A stretch of 64,000 bases of DNA from Asterella californica (lineage: Eukaryota; Streptophyta; Marchantiopsida; Marchantiales; Aytoniaceae): contig JAYKYS010000004.1 in NCBI GenBank assembly GCA_036924285.1, positions 19,810,001 through 19,874,000 on the forward strand. The letters run 5' to 3'. The notes below the pieces were generated by a model that did no database searches, had not been told where the DNA came from, and saw only the letters and a program-made list of their open reading frames with translations. Of this stretch, positions 45,473 to 57,659 are shown piece after piece. The stretch's first letter is position 1; every line of letters begins with the position of its first letter. Made by a program: the position numbers and the translations under genes.

Positions 45473-46710
45473 AGGAAAGATGGGATGTTCATACGAGTAT
45501 TGACGATCTGCAGACTAAGCAGCAACTAATGAAGGAGTTCCATGATACCTTATGGGCCGGACATCGAGGGATTTGGGCTACCTATGTCAAGTTGAAGGAA
45601 AGGTATTGGTGGAAAGGTCTGTACCAGGATGTGATGAACTACGTCAGTTCCTGCTTGCATTGCCAGTTCTACTCAAAGATGCGGTATAGGGACGGTCTCG
45701 TGCCAACTTATCCGCCTTGCATTCACTTTCAGTGGGTTCTCGACTTGGTGGTGATGCCTCTGGGGTTATGGGACATGCGATATTTGGTTTTGGCTCGTGA
45801 GGATCTCTCCAATTTTGTAGAAGGACGAGCTTTGAGAACGAAGACCACAGAGGGGATATGTAAGTTTGTTCTTGAAGATATTATCTGTAGGTATGGGTCT
45901 GTAGGAAGGCTACGAACAGATAGGGGAGAACTACGAGGGACGAAAGCGAGAGAGTTTTTTGCTCGATATGGTGTGAAGCTCAAGCTTACTACTGCGATGA
46001 ATCCAGAGGGGATTGGCAAGAGCGAACGAGGACATCCATCGATAGTTCAAGCTTTGGTAAAGGCGTGTGATGGTAAGCATAGAGAGTGGCCTAGGTTACT
46101 CCCTTTTGCTTTATGGGCAGATAGAACAACTCATTGTTCTACTACAGGATATATGCCTGTTGGGTTAATGTTAGGACAGAAACCGATGATGCCAGCAGAA
46201 GAAGATTTTCCTACTTGGGCTACCTTGCCATGGGAAGATAATATGAACCGTGTGCAACTTCTCTCACTACGAATCAGGCAGCTAGAATGTAGAGAGGAGG
46301 ATCTCGCCGAAGCGCAGCGACGGCTGAAGGCGGCTCGACTTGGGAACAAGGAGAGGTTTGATAAGACTCATAGACTTCGACCAAAACCGATACAAGTTGG
46401 AGACTGGGTGTTGGTATACGAGAGCACATTGGAGAACCAACACTCTACAATTCGAAAGTTTTCGAGAAGGTGGTTTGGCCCGTACCTTGTCTCTGATGTA
46501 CATCAGAATGCTACTTATTCACTGCAAGAGCTAGATGGCACGCCTTTAAGGCTTCCAGTTGCCGGGAAACGAGTGAAGTTATTCAAGAAGAGAGGGGAGA
46601 CTGTGGAGCTAACTGAGTTCTTAAGTTCAGAGCAGACAGGAGCAAATGAAGACTTCTCTGAGGCGGTCGAGGAGAGCGAAGACGATTTGGAGGACCACGA
46701 AGGTCGATGA
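45457..46710 (+). CDS. Gypsy integrase
   Basis: A frame change near 45500 joins RT/RNase H to the integrase. The zinc-binding residues are in EFHDTLWAGHRG and SSCLHCQ. The core has WVLDLVVMP, LRTDRGELRG and PEGIGKSERGHPSI, supplying D, D and E. The C-terminal part, KPIQVGDWVLVYE and RRWFGPYLVSDV, is the usual GPY/F domain; no chromodomain is evident. It ends with an acidic tail shortly before the 3' LTR. Confidence 0.92.
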   Translation: METTIEERWDVHTSIDDLQTKQQLMKEFHDTLWAGHRGIWATYVKLKERYWWKGLYQDVMNYVSSCLHCQFYSKMRYRDGLVPTYPPCIHFQWVLDLVVMPLGLWDMRYLVLAREDLSNFVEGRALRTKTTEGICKFVLEDIICRYGSVGRLRTDRGELRGTKAREFFARYGVKLKLTTAMNPEGIGKSERGHPSIVQALVKACDGKHREWPRLLPFALWADRTTHCSTTGYMPVGLMLGQKPMMPAEEDFPTWATLPWEDNMNRVQLLSLRIRQLECREEDLAEAQRRLKAARLGNKERFDKTHRLRPKPIQVGDWVLVYESTLENQHSTIRKFSRRWFGPYLVSDVHQNATYSLQELDGTPLRLPVAGKRVKLFKKRGETVELTEFLSSEQTGANEDFSEAVEESEDDLEDHEGR

Positions 46711-46755
46711 CGGATTGGCACATACCAGAGGATGTGCAGGTTTGGAGGGGGTGAA

Positions 46756-49041
46756 TGTCGTATTGTACATAGGTCTATACAGTGAAAAGTATTGCAGAGA
46801 GATTTTTTTCTATATTGTGTAAAGGAAGCTGCCCTGCAGCTTAACAAGCTAGGCAGGAGCTAAGCTGGGGCTATGCTTGACAAGCTGCCCCCTAGCTTGG
46901 GTTAGAATATCACCCCTAAAGGAGTCGAAAGACACCAGAATGCAAAGCTCGACGAGGAGAGCGACCTCATGCTTCTAGTTTTGACAGAAAGTGTTTTAAG
47001 CAATAGTTAGTACGAGTTTTAGGCTGTGAAATATGTGAAAGAGGGAAATCCGTCGATTCTGGTTCGTGACTCGAACTCAGAATCGGATAACGTGAGCGTG
47101 TAGGTGTTCACAAATACTATAGTTTTGACTCCTTGTTCATTAAAAACGGAGTTGTATAGAGAAGTTATTGTAGGAAAGGCTAGTAAAGATTTTACAGCAA
47201 AATTTCTTCAGGTAAACATATGTACAAAAGTTTTTACCTTCTTGAACGGAACCAAAGGCCATCCCAGTGATAGGGCGCCTGCCTAGGAGGAAAGTGGTCT
47301 CAGGATCAATCCCCTCTGGCCTCTGGTTCCTATTCCGGCATGTTGGTCTCCTGGAAGGGAGTCTATGTTGGATATGCAGCCACGTCCTGCATATCTAGGG
47401 GCGGGAGACCGGTATCTCTCTTAATCGTGGGCTTCCTGACCTAAGCCTCCGCATGCCATCCTGAATATACTATGGGAGATACCTGGTGCGCATATGGGGG
47501 GGCTATAAGTCCTGTGGGGCAGCCTCATAAGTGTTGGGGCTTCGACCTACATTGGATGGCTTGTAGTATATTCAGGGTGGCATCGAGGGCACGGGAAACT
47601 TTTGCTGATTATTATGTACGCATAAGGACAAGAGGGGGACAGCTTTAGCAGGGGCCTTAAAACTGAAGCGGAAGATTACTGCGGAAGCTTGAAGCGGAAG
47701 ATTACAGCGGAAGGGAAGATTACCGCGGAAGCTTGAAGCGGAAGATTACAGTGGAAGCGGAAAACTACAACGGAAGCGGAAGATTACCGCGGAAGCTTGA
47801 AGCGGAAGATTACAGTGGAAGCGAAAAACTACAACGGAAGCGGAAGATTACCGCGGAAGCTTGAAGCGGAAGATTACAGTGGAAGCGGAAAACTACAGCG
47901 GAAGCGGAAGCTTAAAGCGAAATATTACAGCGGAAGCGGAAGATTACTGCGGAAGCTTGAAGCGGAATATTACAGCGGAAGCGGAAGATTATAGCAGAAG
48001 CGGAAACCTACAGCGGAAGCGGAAGATTACCACGGAAGCCTGAAGCGGAAGATTACAGCGGAAGCGAAAGATTACCGCGGAAGCTTGAAGCGGAATATTA
48101 CAGTGGAAGCGGAAAACTACAGCGGAAGCGGAAGATTACCGCGGAAGCTTGAAGCGGAAGATTACAGTGAAAGCGGAAAACTACAGCAGAAGCGGAAGAT
48201 TACCGCAGAAGCTTAAAGCGAAAGATTACAGCGGGAGCGGAACTCTGTACGCATAAGGACAGCAGGGGGGCAGCTTAGCTAGGGCCCTGCTTCTGATAAG
48301 TGACTGGGCTTATAAGGACAAGAGGGGGGGCAGCTTAAGCTGGAGCCTTAACCTTTAGGTTATTTACCTGCGGCGACTTGGGATCGGGGACAAGTTGCAA
48401 AGGATTTTTTTCGGAGAGAGGTGAAGCGGAAGGAGGAGAATTACACGCAGGAGAAGCTAAGAGGTTGGGAAGCGATAAAATTGCTGACAGATTGAATTGG
48501 GAGATCATTGTAGGGAGAGGGGCAGGAGTTTTAAGCTTGGACGTTGTCTAATAAACGGTTCGGAGGAGAAATTGCTCTCAGGAGGTAATTTTATTGAGAG
48601 AGATCGGTTGAAAATCTACAGAGGACTTTTGATCGACGCTGGATCAATTTTCTGAGAGTTTCAGTTGGGGCAAAGAGAGGAATAAGATTCAGGGGTCCGA
48701 ATTTCACTATTAGGTTCAGATTGAGACGTACTTGGTAGACTTTTGGTTGAGAACTGATTGACGGGAGAGAAAGACACGCAGGAGAGGAAGAGAGAGATTT
48801 TCTTTACAGTTGAAGAGATTGATGATGCAGCGACACTGAAATAAAGCTATTTCGACTCCTGAGAGATCTATCTGTGTACTTGAGTGTGTATTTGAGTGTT
48901 TATTTAATAATTGGTGAGCACAAGGAGCAGTGTTTTGAGATCTCATCGTCAGCAGCAACCTATTTTCCTTTCTGGTCGTTTTTCTCTGATCGGTCACAGT
49001 CAGGAGGTCCGCCCTCTCCAAGAAAGACTCTCAACTCGACA
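46756..49041 (+). repeat. Gypsy 3' LTR
   Basis: Same three-part structure as the 5' LTR, about 67 bp longer because the minisatellite (47663-48230) differs in unit number and order. The unique parts match with only occasional substitutions. Confidence 0.95.
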
Positions 49042-49079
49042 ACGGTCTAGCATCTCCTTCTCGTGTAACTGTCTGCCCC
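49042..49079 (-). pseudogene. OVA2: Organellar-type isoleucyl-tRNA synthetase relic, part 1 (5' side of the gypsy insertion)
   Basis: After a CTGCAG acceptor the minus strand encodes GADSYTRRRC, a stop (TAG where the family has Gln), then TVL. If one copy of the ACGG duplication is removed, this reads in frame into AAFLLYLVRVIAPALPHMAE at 38240. The gypsy element therefore landed in the middle of this exon. The upstream exons, including the HIGH and KMSKS regions, are not found in 49080-51000. Confidence 0.85.
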
Positions 49080-50180
49080 CTGCAGACACGAATTTTCAGA
49101 CTCATCTCAAAAGGTCGCGTAATTCTAATCTAGAATAGTGCAATTAAAACAAAGTAATGGGTTCCAAGGGACACACCCGGTGTAAAGTCTGTCATTCGCT
49201 ACGTTCAAATAAAAGTTGGACAAGTCAACAACCGGAAACCACTGCACCAGCTGTAGATGAATTTAACCCGAGGTACTTAAGTGGACAATAATCCAGTTGC
49301 TTCAAGTTAATCGTGAGAGAAGTTAGAGGCTGGCTGCAAGGCACGAGCACGCACCGTGAAGTTCCATTCCTAGAAATCTAATTTCCTACTCTTAAAAAGA
49401 CTGGTCACAGTATTCACTGCAGACGTGCAAGTGTCTAAAACTAATTCATCTACTGCCCACAATGAAAACAGACTACTCAATCACGCACGCGGGTCATGGT
49501 CTTCACTGAACTGCTAGCGTCGCGTATATCAGTCAGTTCACGTTGACGCAAGATAAGGAACTCTTTTACTGCATACACACCTAAGATGACAGCAGTCTGG
49601 GTAACTTGCGCGGTACTTGAAAGAAAAGAAGTTATGTTTCTGATTGTTGATCAGGATATTATCAAAACTTGTCGTGGAAGTTTCATTTCATTTGAACACT
49701 GAAGTACAGCAAGAGAATTAACATCTCTTCATGACATCTCAAAAACATCCGAGCCGTAAATTGGACAGTTCTAACTCTATCTCATCATTTTTCTCTACCA
49801 AAGGTCCTGTCAAGACAATCTTTTGTGATTCTAAAGCTTCAAATGCGATCATGCGAACTTATTCTTAAGGTCAATCTCCTTGTGTCCTTTGAAGACACGT
49901 CTCGACTGCTTGTTTGCATTCTTGTCGGAAATGTACTTACTCACTTTCGCATACATATCTTCTTTCTTGGGGACGTCGAGTACAAACATGCATATAAGAT
50001 CAATCGAATTTGATGATAGTTGTGCATATTTTGGATTGATCTACAAGCGCTATCACGTGAAAAAATTAGTCACAGATGAACACAATAAACATCAAAACAA
50101 TAAACTTAGCTTTCACAAGTTTTCTGTTAACTGCATGTAGGTACGAGAGAAAAGAGAAATAAATTCTGTGATATTTTAAT
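49080..50180. other. Stretch without a supported gene
   Basis: Flank of the synthetase relic; short frames only. Confidence 0.35.
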
Positions 50181-51011
50181 TTTATACCTGAACCTCAGGA
50201 ACATATCTTTTCTGTCTTTTTGTAATAGCTGTCGTAGTAACTGTTGTTTCTTTTGATGCTTCCAACACCTTCTCGAGTGAAGAAAATCTTTTGGGAAAAT
50301 GATCAAAAATATCGTCAAGGTCTAAAGCGTCTTCATCTAATATATACCAATGAAATAAAAGAGTTAGATGAAGAATGTAACTCTAACGGCAATTCTTTAG
50401 ACACAAATCTCGAACACAACTGTAAGTCTTGAATAGCTGTACACATATTCACCTAACAACAAAAAATACATACAGAGCATGTAACAGAGCACTCTCTTCC
50501 CAGCATAAGAAACTATATACTTCATGATCATATATCATATGAAGTGGAGTTGATATGTCCATACCTGCAGTTTGTTTGCACAAAAACATTTCAAAGGAAG
50601 CTTCTACGATATATGTGTTGACTCCAAATTCAAAGCAACGGTTGATTCTGCAAGTGAATCTTGTACGCATGACATCTGATTCACATCTACTTCTCCTCTC
50701 TTGTAAATATCTGAGTGTTGCTTGTCCAAAGTGGGCAGAAGTAGTTTTAACATTTCTTCATCCACATATGTTGAACCGTTAGTACCTGTACTGTCATCCA
50801 TCCAGGTGATATCTTCATCATAAGACTTTTCATCAGAAGATTTTTCAGAGACATTTCTGATGGATGTCTTGTCAGTATGTGGCAGTTTCTGAAGATCTTC
50901 TGTAGTCTCATGATCAACTTCATTTGATTCAATATGTGCACAAAACAAATAGACATTAGACATTGACAAAGACAGTCTGTGATGAATGGATCTAATTATT
51001 TTGTGAGTCAC
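50180..51011 (-). CDS. Possible unrecognised gene, acidic, two exon-like pieces
   Basis: On the minus strand, 51011-50604 is open and strongly acidic (VSEKSSDEKSYDEDITWMDD and EEMLKLLLPTLDKQHSDIYK). Further down, about 50345-50184 reads LDEDALDLDDIFDHFPKRFS, then SLEKVLEASKETTVTTTAIT and KRQKRYVPEVQ, and ends at CAG|GTATAA, a possible donor. The two could be exons of one gene. No domain is recognised, and the composition suggests a disordered protein or a relic. Confidence 0.3.
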
Positions 51012-53012
51012 AGTAAACTAGCCCGAGTACCAACATGAACTTGTAAAAATAAATCTCTCAGTGTCAAGGTTGATCGAGTTAACTTTGTTGAGCATAACTG
51101 CCGAACTACCCCTACAACGGAGTCGGAGGCAGGACCCATCGATATGAATCATCTACGTACTTTAAACTGAATGACTAGCCTTGCAAGCCAGTAAACAGTT
51201 TTCTCGAGGCAAATCAATAATCTTGTAGAGGAAAATTCTATGGGAATGACATCGAAGCTTATGAATCATCACAACACTAATCCAGAGCTCCCAGACGAAC
51301 ACTAGTTCGTTGCGTCCTACTTGGGTTGGCAAAACTGCTAATTTCTTATGTAGTTTCATTCAAGGTCCATGAGAGTCCAGCACGCAACAAACAAGAAATC
51401 AAGGCAAACGGAAATGAGAGCTATTGTATGCACCATCGTGCGAGTATGATATGATCTGTCAATGACGACTTTGATCTAGAAAGCACCGATCAGGCATGGT
51501 GATCCTTCCAGGAGGATTCTGTTCCAAGACACCTTATTACATGTCTTCCATAGAATCACTGTCGATGGCCAGGTACTGTACCACACAATGTAGTGCTTCT
51601 GCTACATGGCCAGCCAGTCTATGCACATTCAAGATGGCTGGAATGACTGTACTTCACTCGCGTGGACCTTCAGAGTTGTGCTCCAAGCAACGAATGGGCA
51701 ATGTTGACATAAGTCTGCCAAGTAAAAATAGATCATGAACTATGACCACAGGTTTGGACTAACATGAAGCAATGTCCTGGAAGACACCACCATGTCGATA
51801 ACGAGTACTATTACCGTCTCGAATTAAAGCACTATGATCCAGGTTGGACGAAGAGAGACTTTACTTATGGTTTAATGGAGTGACAGTGATGCATTTGGAG
51901 GATTGACTTTAATTTCTAGGCCCATTGGTGAGCTATACCCTAATCAGCAGTATGTGGCTTCTCTATGCTTACTGCTGCTCGATCTCCTACTGTTAAAAGA
52001 AGGTCAAAGCATGATCAGCCCGGAAGCTAGGCAGCTGAAATAACTTGGACCAACACGAAGACAGCAAATTCAAGGCTGCATGAGAAGGACTTTTAAGTAC
52101 TATCTCAACTGCATCTTCAGAGTCAAATGTGACAAAGCCAAAACCACGGGGTGACAGTCACGAGCACATATGACAACAGCTATATACATCAGCTATTCTA
52201 ACAGCAAATTCAAACTACTATATAGCAGTTTGAATTTGATAGCATTACTATCGTTAGCTTGCGTCCATGCTCACTGGAAATCCTTTGTCGCGTTAAACTA
52301 GAAAAAGAAAATTGATAGAGTTCATGGATCATAATGCGTGTCTTGGAGACCATCGGCACTGAGACCTGTAGGTTAAAGAAGCGCCAGAGTTGTCAACAAG
52401 GCTAACATATGTACTTTAGCATTCTCATGCTTGATCTTGCGAACGTATTATATATCACAGGCCTGCACGAGCTTAACGAATACTTGTGACAATTTAGACT
52501 AAAGTATTTGTCTCATAATCAAGTAGCTACGAGCAAGTTATACTACGGTAGTTCTGGACAGTCACACTAGATATCATCATTAGGACTCGGAAGGTGAATC
52601 ACAAATCAATTGAAGAACAGCACGCACGAAGAGTGATCACTTTCAGATGCGGTTGAGCTCGCGGTAAAGAATGATCACTCTGGATCAATTCCTGGTCATA
52701 GTTTAAATAGTTGACCTCATGAAAGTTATCCTCCATGTTTCTCTGACACCGTCCAATACAGAGAGCAAAAGATTACTACTGTCTTGCAGGCTCGACCAGT
52801 CCCAATAAAAATAACTGTTTACTGTATGAAACAGCAGACAGAACTTGCAAACAAACTGGAAACGGAGAGATATGCTGATACGCTACCGGACGACTCCATA
52901 AGTCGTTGCTTTGTAGCTTTCTTCTCTTCTTGTTTATGTGACAAGAAATAATCATAAACATCGTCGAGCCTCCAAGGCAATCATGTCGCTGTTTTGTGAT
53001 CGGACATTGAAA
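51012..53012. other. Stretch without a supported gene
   Basis: Two kilobases with only short frames, for example 51496-51738 (plus), which match nothing I know. A short inverted pair, ACAGCAAATTCAAACT / AGTTTGAATTTGATAGC, lies near 52200-52245. Confidence 0.35.
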
Positions 53013-53725
53013 TCACAGTTTTGGCAGCAAATCTTTTCTCTTGGCCAAGAACTCTCTACACCGGACTTTAGCCTCCAGGTTCTTCTTGTAATCAGCTTCC
53101 ACTAGTACGCATAAGTCGGGATGGTCTTTGCAGTGATCAAACCAACTTCGCAGCATTTTGTAGGACTGTAACAAGTCACGATATGCCACTGGATGGTGCT
53201 GCTTAAGAAATTGTCTTCCTTTTGAACGCTGGTGGAAGATTTCTTCATACTTCGGCCAAAAATTACTTTCTTCTTTCTCCTTCCACTGCACATTTTCTCC
53301 AGTCACCTGCACATGTCCGAGTAGATTATCAATAGCTTTCTCTGAGCTGAATAATCTGGAGAACGTCATAAAATCCTTCGATTTACTTCTAGACATCCGA
53401 GTAAAATCTGTAAACTTACCAATGATGTAGACATGTTCGACTGACCAAGGATTCCTTTTTTACTCAGGTTCTTCTTCTTCGGTACTTCTGTAGTGTCACG
53501 TTCAGCGAGAGAGCTTTCGATCCAGTCTATTAACTTCATGACATGTCCTTTGCGGCTGATACCGATATCTCTGAAATCCTGCAAGTCCATGCGGAAAAAA
53601 CATGAGAAATCGATCGCCTGCTCGATAAAACATTGATCGTATTCCGACGTGCCGAGATAGTTTGACACTTTTTCCGCCATGCCATAGCAATCGACGTAAT
53701 CTTTGGAGTTCAATTTGCACTAAAA
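53013..53725 (-). pseudogene. Second SAM-like gene or relic
   Basis: After a long T-tract acceptor (about 53722) the minus strand is open through YGMAEKVSNYLGTSEYDQCF, FSCFFRMDLQDFRDIGISRK and GHVMKLIDWIESSLAE. This has the length and helix pattern of a SAM domain. The frame then shifts near 53415, and the new frame continues TRMSRSKSKDFMTFSRLFSS ... GRQFLKQHHPVAYRDLLQSY ... DYKKNLEAKVRCREFLAKRK to a stop at 53013. No intron of workable size fits the junction, so a frameshift is the simplest reading. SAM domains mediate protein or RNA binding; nothing further can be inferred. Confidence 0.45.
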
Positions 53726-55463
53726 AAAAACTAACGTTAACTCGAGCGAAAACTGCACAATAATTAACTTCGAGGATCAATCAACTAGGATTGAAGATGT
53801 GAAATCCAGAATGACGATGACAACAGATAGACGAAATATGGAGTCATCGGACTTCAATTTATACTATTATGTCATATTAGCATGAATCAAAAACATAAAT
53901 GAATGATTCTATGACACGCGCAAGATAGTATATAACGCGGTCCTACTTATGTGACTTAAGACACACTCTGACGTGAATCTAGCAAGAATAATTTTATGTA
54001 CTTTCTTGATCTTCTCACTATCGCACAGACTACATCGTCACGCGTGAGAGATTGTTGATCTCATTTCTTGTAACATGTATTGCACACGGTGAGGTGAATC
54101 TATGGCGCATGACTTCCTGTACTATCTTGCCCTTTCCACTATCGCGCGCGGGAGGAGTTTATAGTCAAAGTTAATCTTGCAAGGCGGGAGTGTTTAACAG
54201 TCATAACAGTTCTTAGCACGTCCAGAAAAAAGACAAGTGCTCTTGAGTATCAGTGGACTCGGTATCTATTCCTCTGACCATGTTTCTCATACAAAGAGAA
54301 CTGTGTAGAGTGATCGTGGTAGATGGTTAACGACGAAGGTGTAGTGGCGTTTCTGGTACGATTGCTAGGGTTGAGAAGGCGATCATGAGGTTTGGAGGGT
54401 CCATTATCATGCTTGGGATATCGAAAAAGCACGGTCGGCGTACTCTGTACTGTTGTCTCCTTTGAGCCGAGCCTGGATGCATTTTCTCGAGCTCTAGTTT
54501 GAGCTGCTCCGTATTGTGGTGGGTAAGTGTGCGTGAGAGCGGGAGGTGAGGGTGATGTGGATACACAGGAAGACATTTTTCAAGTTGTCCAAGTGCTGCT
54601 CAGAGGTATAATGGGTGGGAAGGAGAGAGAAGGTGCAAATGATGCAGTGTCCGATATACACTCAACTGCCTTGTTTCTGTTAAGTGCACAATCTTGCACC
54701 TTAAAATATAGCATCAGAGTTTTCTCATTCCAAATGCGTACATACAATTCCATAAAATTAACACCTTTCTCACAGATGGACATTTTTTCAATCAATTGAA
54801 ATAGCACCTATAGTATTAGCACCTTTTCGACAGATAGGCATTTTCAGTCGTTCGAAAGAGCACCTATAGTATCCAAGTGCGATTTTGGAATTGCCCTCAG
54901 GATCACCTGTAGCATTATCACCTTTTGACGTACATACGTATGTACCTTATCGTGACTTTCTCTCGTACTGTGACCGCGCCTAGAAACCTGAAGGAACATC
55001 GGGACTAAGCTCTGCTATCATAAGCTCTAAGGTCTCCTACCGCTCCTATAATATGAAACACCTCTAGAATCTTGTGAACCGTGCCGGCTAAAGTTAGAGC
55101 AAGTTCTCTAGCGAATACCTGACTTGTAGCTTAACTACAAGCTTTACTGCAAGCTTAACGTCGGATGGAAGACCCGATCAATATAACACGTCAGTTTGTT
55201 TCAGACTTGATGAACTCGTGAAACTCATATTAACCCATCGTGAACTCGATGAACTTGATGTTACTTCATAGCGAATGCTAATATTATCTAGAGAGTAGAA
55301 AGAGATGACATACAATACGTGAGCCCGTCAATGAACCTCACATAGCAGTTGGAACGAAAAAGGTGGAGGGAAGTGAACCTCGGATGCCACATCTAGGGCG
55401 AACACACCTCCAACAATGCTCAAATCAAGATATATTATATGAAGAGGTCCATGTAGGTCTTAC
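53726..55463. other. Stretch without a supported gene
   Basis: Repetitive short AT motifs near 54770-54910 (CACCTATAGTAT and variants occur several times). Overlapping opposite frames at 54250-54800 look like chance. Confidence 0.35.
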
Positions 55464-55797
55464 AAACCTGTGACATAGTAAAAACAGAATTCACAACTAT
55501 GAGTTAGACAGCAAAGTGAGCAGTTAGAATAAAGAATAAGGTAGTGGCCGGTTACTAGATCCCAGTAACCATAACTAACAGCAGCTTTTCGCTGTTGCAC
55601 TTGTTCAATAACAGACACAAACGACCTGATCCTATTCGACCGCGAGAGTAGATCTAGATGGTTGGTCCATTCCTCGTCGAATATATACATATCCAGATGG
55701 TTGGTTCGTTCTTCCTCGAGTATGTACATTGCTATACAAATTGTATACATTGCTATACAAATTATAATTGCAATTTGATTTTCGACGATCAGTTTTG
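55464..55797 (+). repeat. Left unit of an inverted repeat pair bounding 8 kb
   Basis: Reverse complement of 63105-63465 with moderate divergence. The outer end is AAACCTGTGACA and the inner end is near GATCAGTTTTGA. It contains two copies of a 39-bp unit, whereas the right partner has three. No clear target duplication is seen next to either outer end. Confidence 0.9.
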
Positions 55798-56164
55798 AGG
55801 ATGTCCAAAGTAGCCGACGATAATTTAATTTCCTAAGTGAAACTTGTCAACAGCGTGGCAATCACGAGAGGTAACTAGTGAAGACCAACCTCTATAGAAC
55901 AGAAGAGGAACTTAGCGAACGTCGTAGGTACATCCTAGACATGTACACATGAGCAGCTCCAGGATCCCTCTCTCCTGCAAATATAAAGAATATTTTGTGT
56001 TCACATGTTACGATCAACTCTCAAGATTAAATGCGATCAACTCTCAAGTGGCTGAAGCCGTTCAAATAACTTTGAATAACTTTATTTCAAGTGAAAAAAA
56101 TAATTTCCAAAAACTCAAACAACACTAAGAAGAAAAAATAAATATTATTTCTATACTTTTATAC
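55798..56164. other. Stretch without a supported gene
   Basis: Transition from ordinary to very AT-rich sequence; nothing recognised. Confidence 0.35.
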
Positions 56165-57659
56165 TCATATAAAAGGTTTAAGAACAAATGTGAGACAAAC
56201 AAAGCTCTTAGTAATACATAGAAATGTAAAGATAATAATAATCAAGATTTCTGAAAACAAAAAATTGTCTTTTCTTTCGACTACGACTAGTGAAAAAAAT
56301 AAATCGTAATCGTCGATATAGCTATAAAAGCTATTTTTTATTCTTGAAAAGATTTTTCTCAATGTACTATTTATTGTATATCCGATCGCATATACATCTT
56401 CAGTATTGTTTTCAGATCTATAAGAAGTACAATGAGATATATCTCTTCTAAAAAAAAATTCTCCGTCTCCTAAAGGTATCTGAACACCTAAATTTGGTAA
56501 CAAAAAACTACCATCATTCGTATTATTTGATGGATTTGAAACTAAAACAATTGTGTATTTACTATCATCTTGATCTGTGTGAAGAATTTTACAATAATTC
56601 TTCATAACAAATACAGGATAAACTGGTATATCAGAAAATAAAAACTTTTCTTCAGTATCTTCATAAATTAATACTGATTCTTTCGTATTAAAATACGGAA
56701 AATATATCTTGAAAAAATCTTCCACAACAAGGAAAATCTTCACAAGCACCAACTAAAATAGTTTCAAGTAAAACACGATGATAATATTTCTCTAAAAACT
56801 ATCAAATCTCTCTATAATATTAGCAAGTTTTTTATACTTGCGACTATTTTTTAAGAATGTCACTGAATCTAGTCCTCGCCGTTCACACCAATTATGCAAT
56901 GGCCCTACAGCACGCATTGTTTCCTTCAAGGAAACTCAAGCATCTCCTCTCTTCAATGTGTACTTCATATCGTAGATCGCTTTGATATACTGTCGCAAGT
57001 ATAGGGCTCCTCCAAATTTCAATTTTTTTCTTCCTGCAATAATCTGACCTTCAGATGTATAAATAAGTTCTATTTGTTGCCTTGAAACAACAGTGTAAAA
57101 TGAAGAAGGTACTACGCACCAAAGGGATTTATCTTTTTGAGCTAGTTCTCCTTTGATAATTTCTATTCGCTTCCGATAAATGAGTTCACTAATATATGAA
57201 CCCTCGTGATAGTAAAAACATTCTGAAAATTGTTGATCAGAATAAAGAAAATATTTTTTCTCGATCATTTTGCTATCATATGAAGAAAGATGATACTCTA
57301 AAAACTCTAAAGGGTCTTTGCGAAACTGTCTAATTTTTTCTGTATCTTACTCGGAAGAACATTAATATTCAACCGTGAATCGATACAAAAACAAATTCTA
57401 TTCCACAAAGTTTCAGAAAAAAATATATCCAATAGTCTCATGCTTCTATTGTCACAGCTAATCTATGATAACCTCTCAAAAAACTTTCTCGTGATCTCGT
57501 CGTTTTGCCATGTAGTAACATTTTGACAACAATGTCAAAGAAATATATTTCTCCGAGAACCCATATCAAAAAAAGTTCCAAAAAGTTTCCTTTCATTAAA
57601 AGGAGCACGTTCACCACGTCATAAAAGAAAAGAATATCTTCAATATTATCTTTCACCAT
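56165..57659 (-). pseudogene. AT-rich broken coding region, unrecognised, possibly foreign
   Basis: Base composition drops sharply and codon use is dominated by AAA, TTT and ATA/ATT. Minus-strand coding fragments follow one another: 57659-57438; RLLDIFFSETLWNRICFC plus SRLNINVLPSKIQKKLDSF in a second frame (about 57450-57310); DPLEFLEYHLSSYDSKMIEK through GGALYLRQYIKAIYDMKYTL to 56936; then TMRAVGPLHNWCERRGLDSV after a stop; EKYYHRVLLETILVGACEDF; and the long frame 56752-56165 with NNTNDGSFLLPNLGVQIPLG. At least four stops or shifts separate them, so it is dead. The composition and lack of introns recall genes of large DNA viruses or other AT-rich donors, but I recognise no family. Confidence 0.45.

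Larger units (their letters stand above)
38241..49041 (+). mobile_element. Ty3/gypsy LTR retrotransposon with ~2.2-kb LTRs
   Basis: LTRs span 38241-40459 (2219 bp) and 46756-49041 (2286 bp). Both begin TGTCGTATTG and end CTCGACA. The 4-bp target duplication ACGG lies at 38237-38240 and 49042-49045. A primer-site-like TCTGGTGCTTCCACTGAGAG follows the 5' LTR, and the purine tract GGAGGGGGTGAA precedes the 3' LTR. The domain order gag, protease, RT, RNase H, integrase is that of Ty3/gypsy. The LTRs look very similar, differing mainly in minisatellite copy number and scattered transitions, so insertion was fairly recent. In-frame TAG codons and two or more frame changes interrupt the polyprotein. 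Confidence 0.97.

Noticed and set aside
46340..46534. Short plus-strand frame inside the integrase
   Set aside because: It is an out-of-frame shadow of the integrase reading frame.
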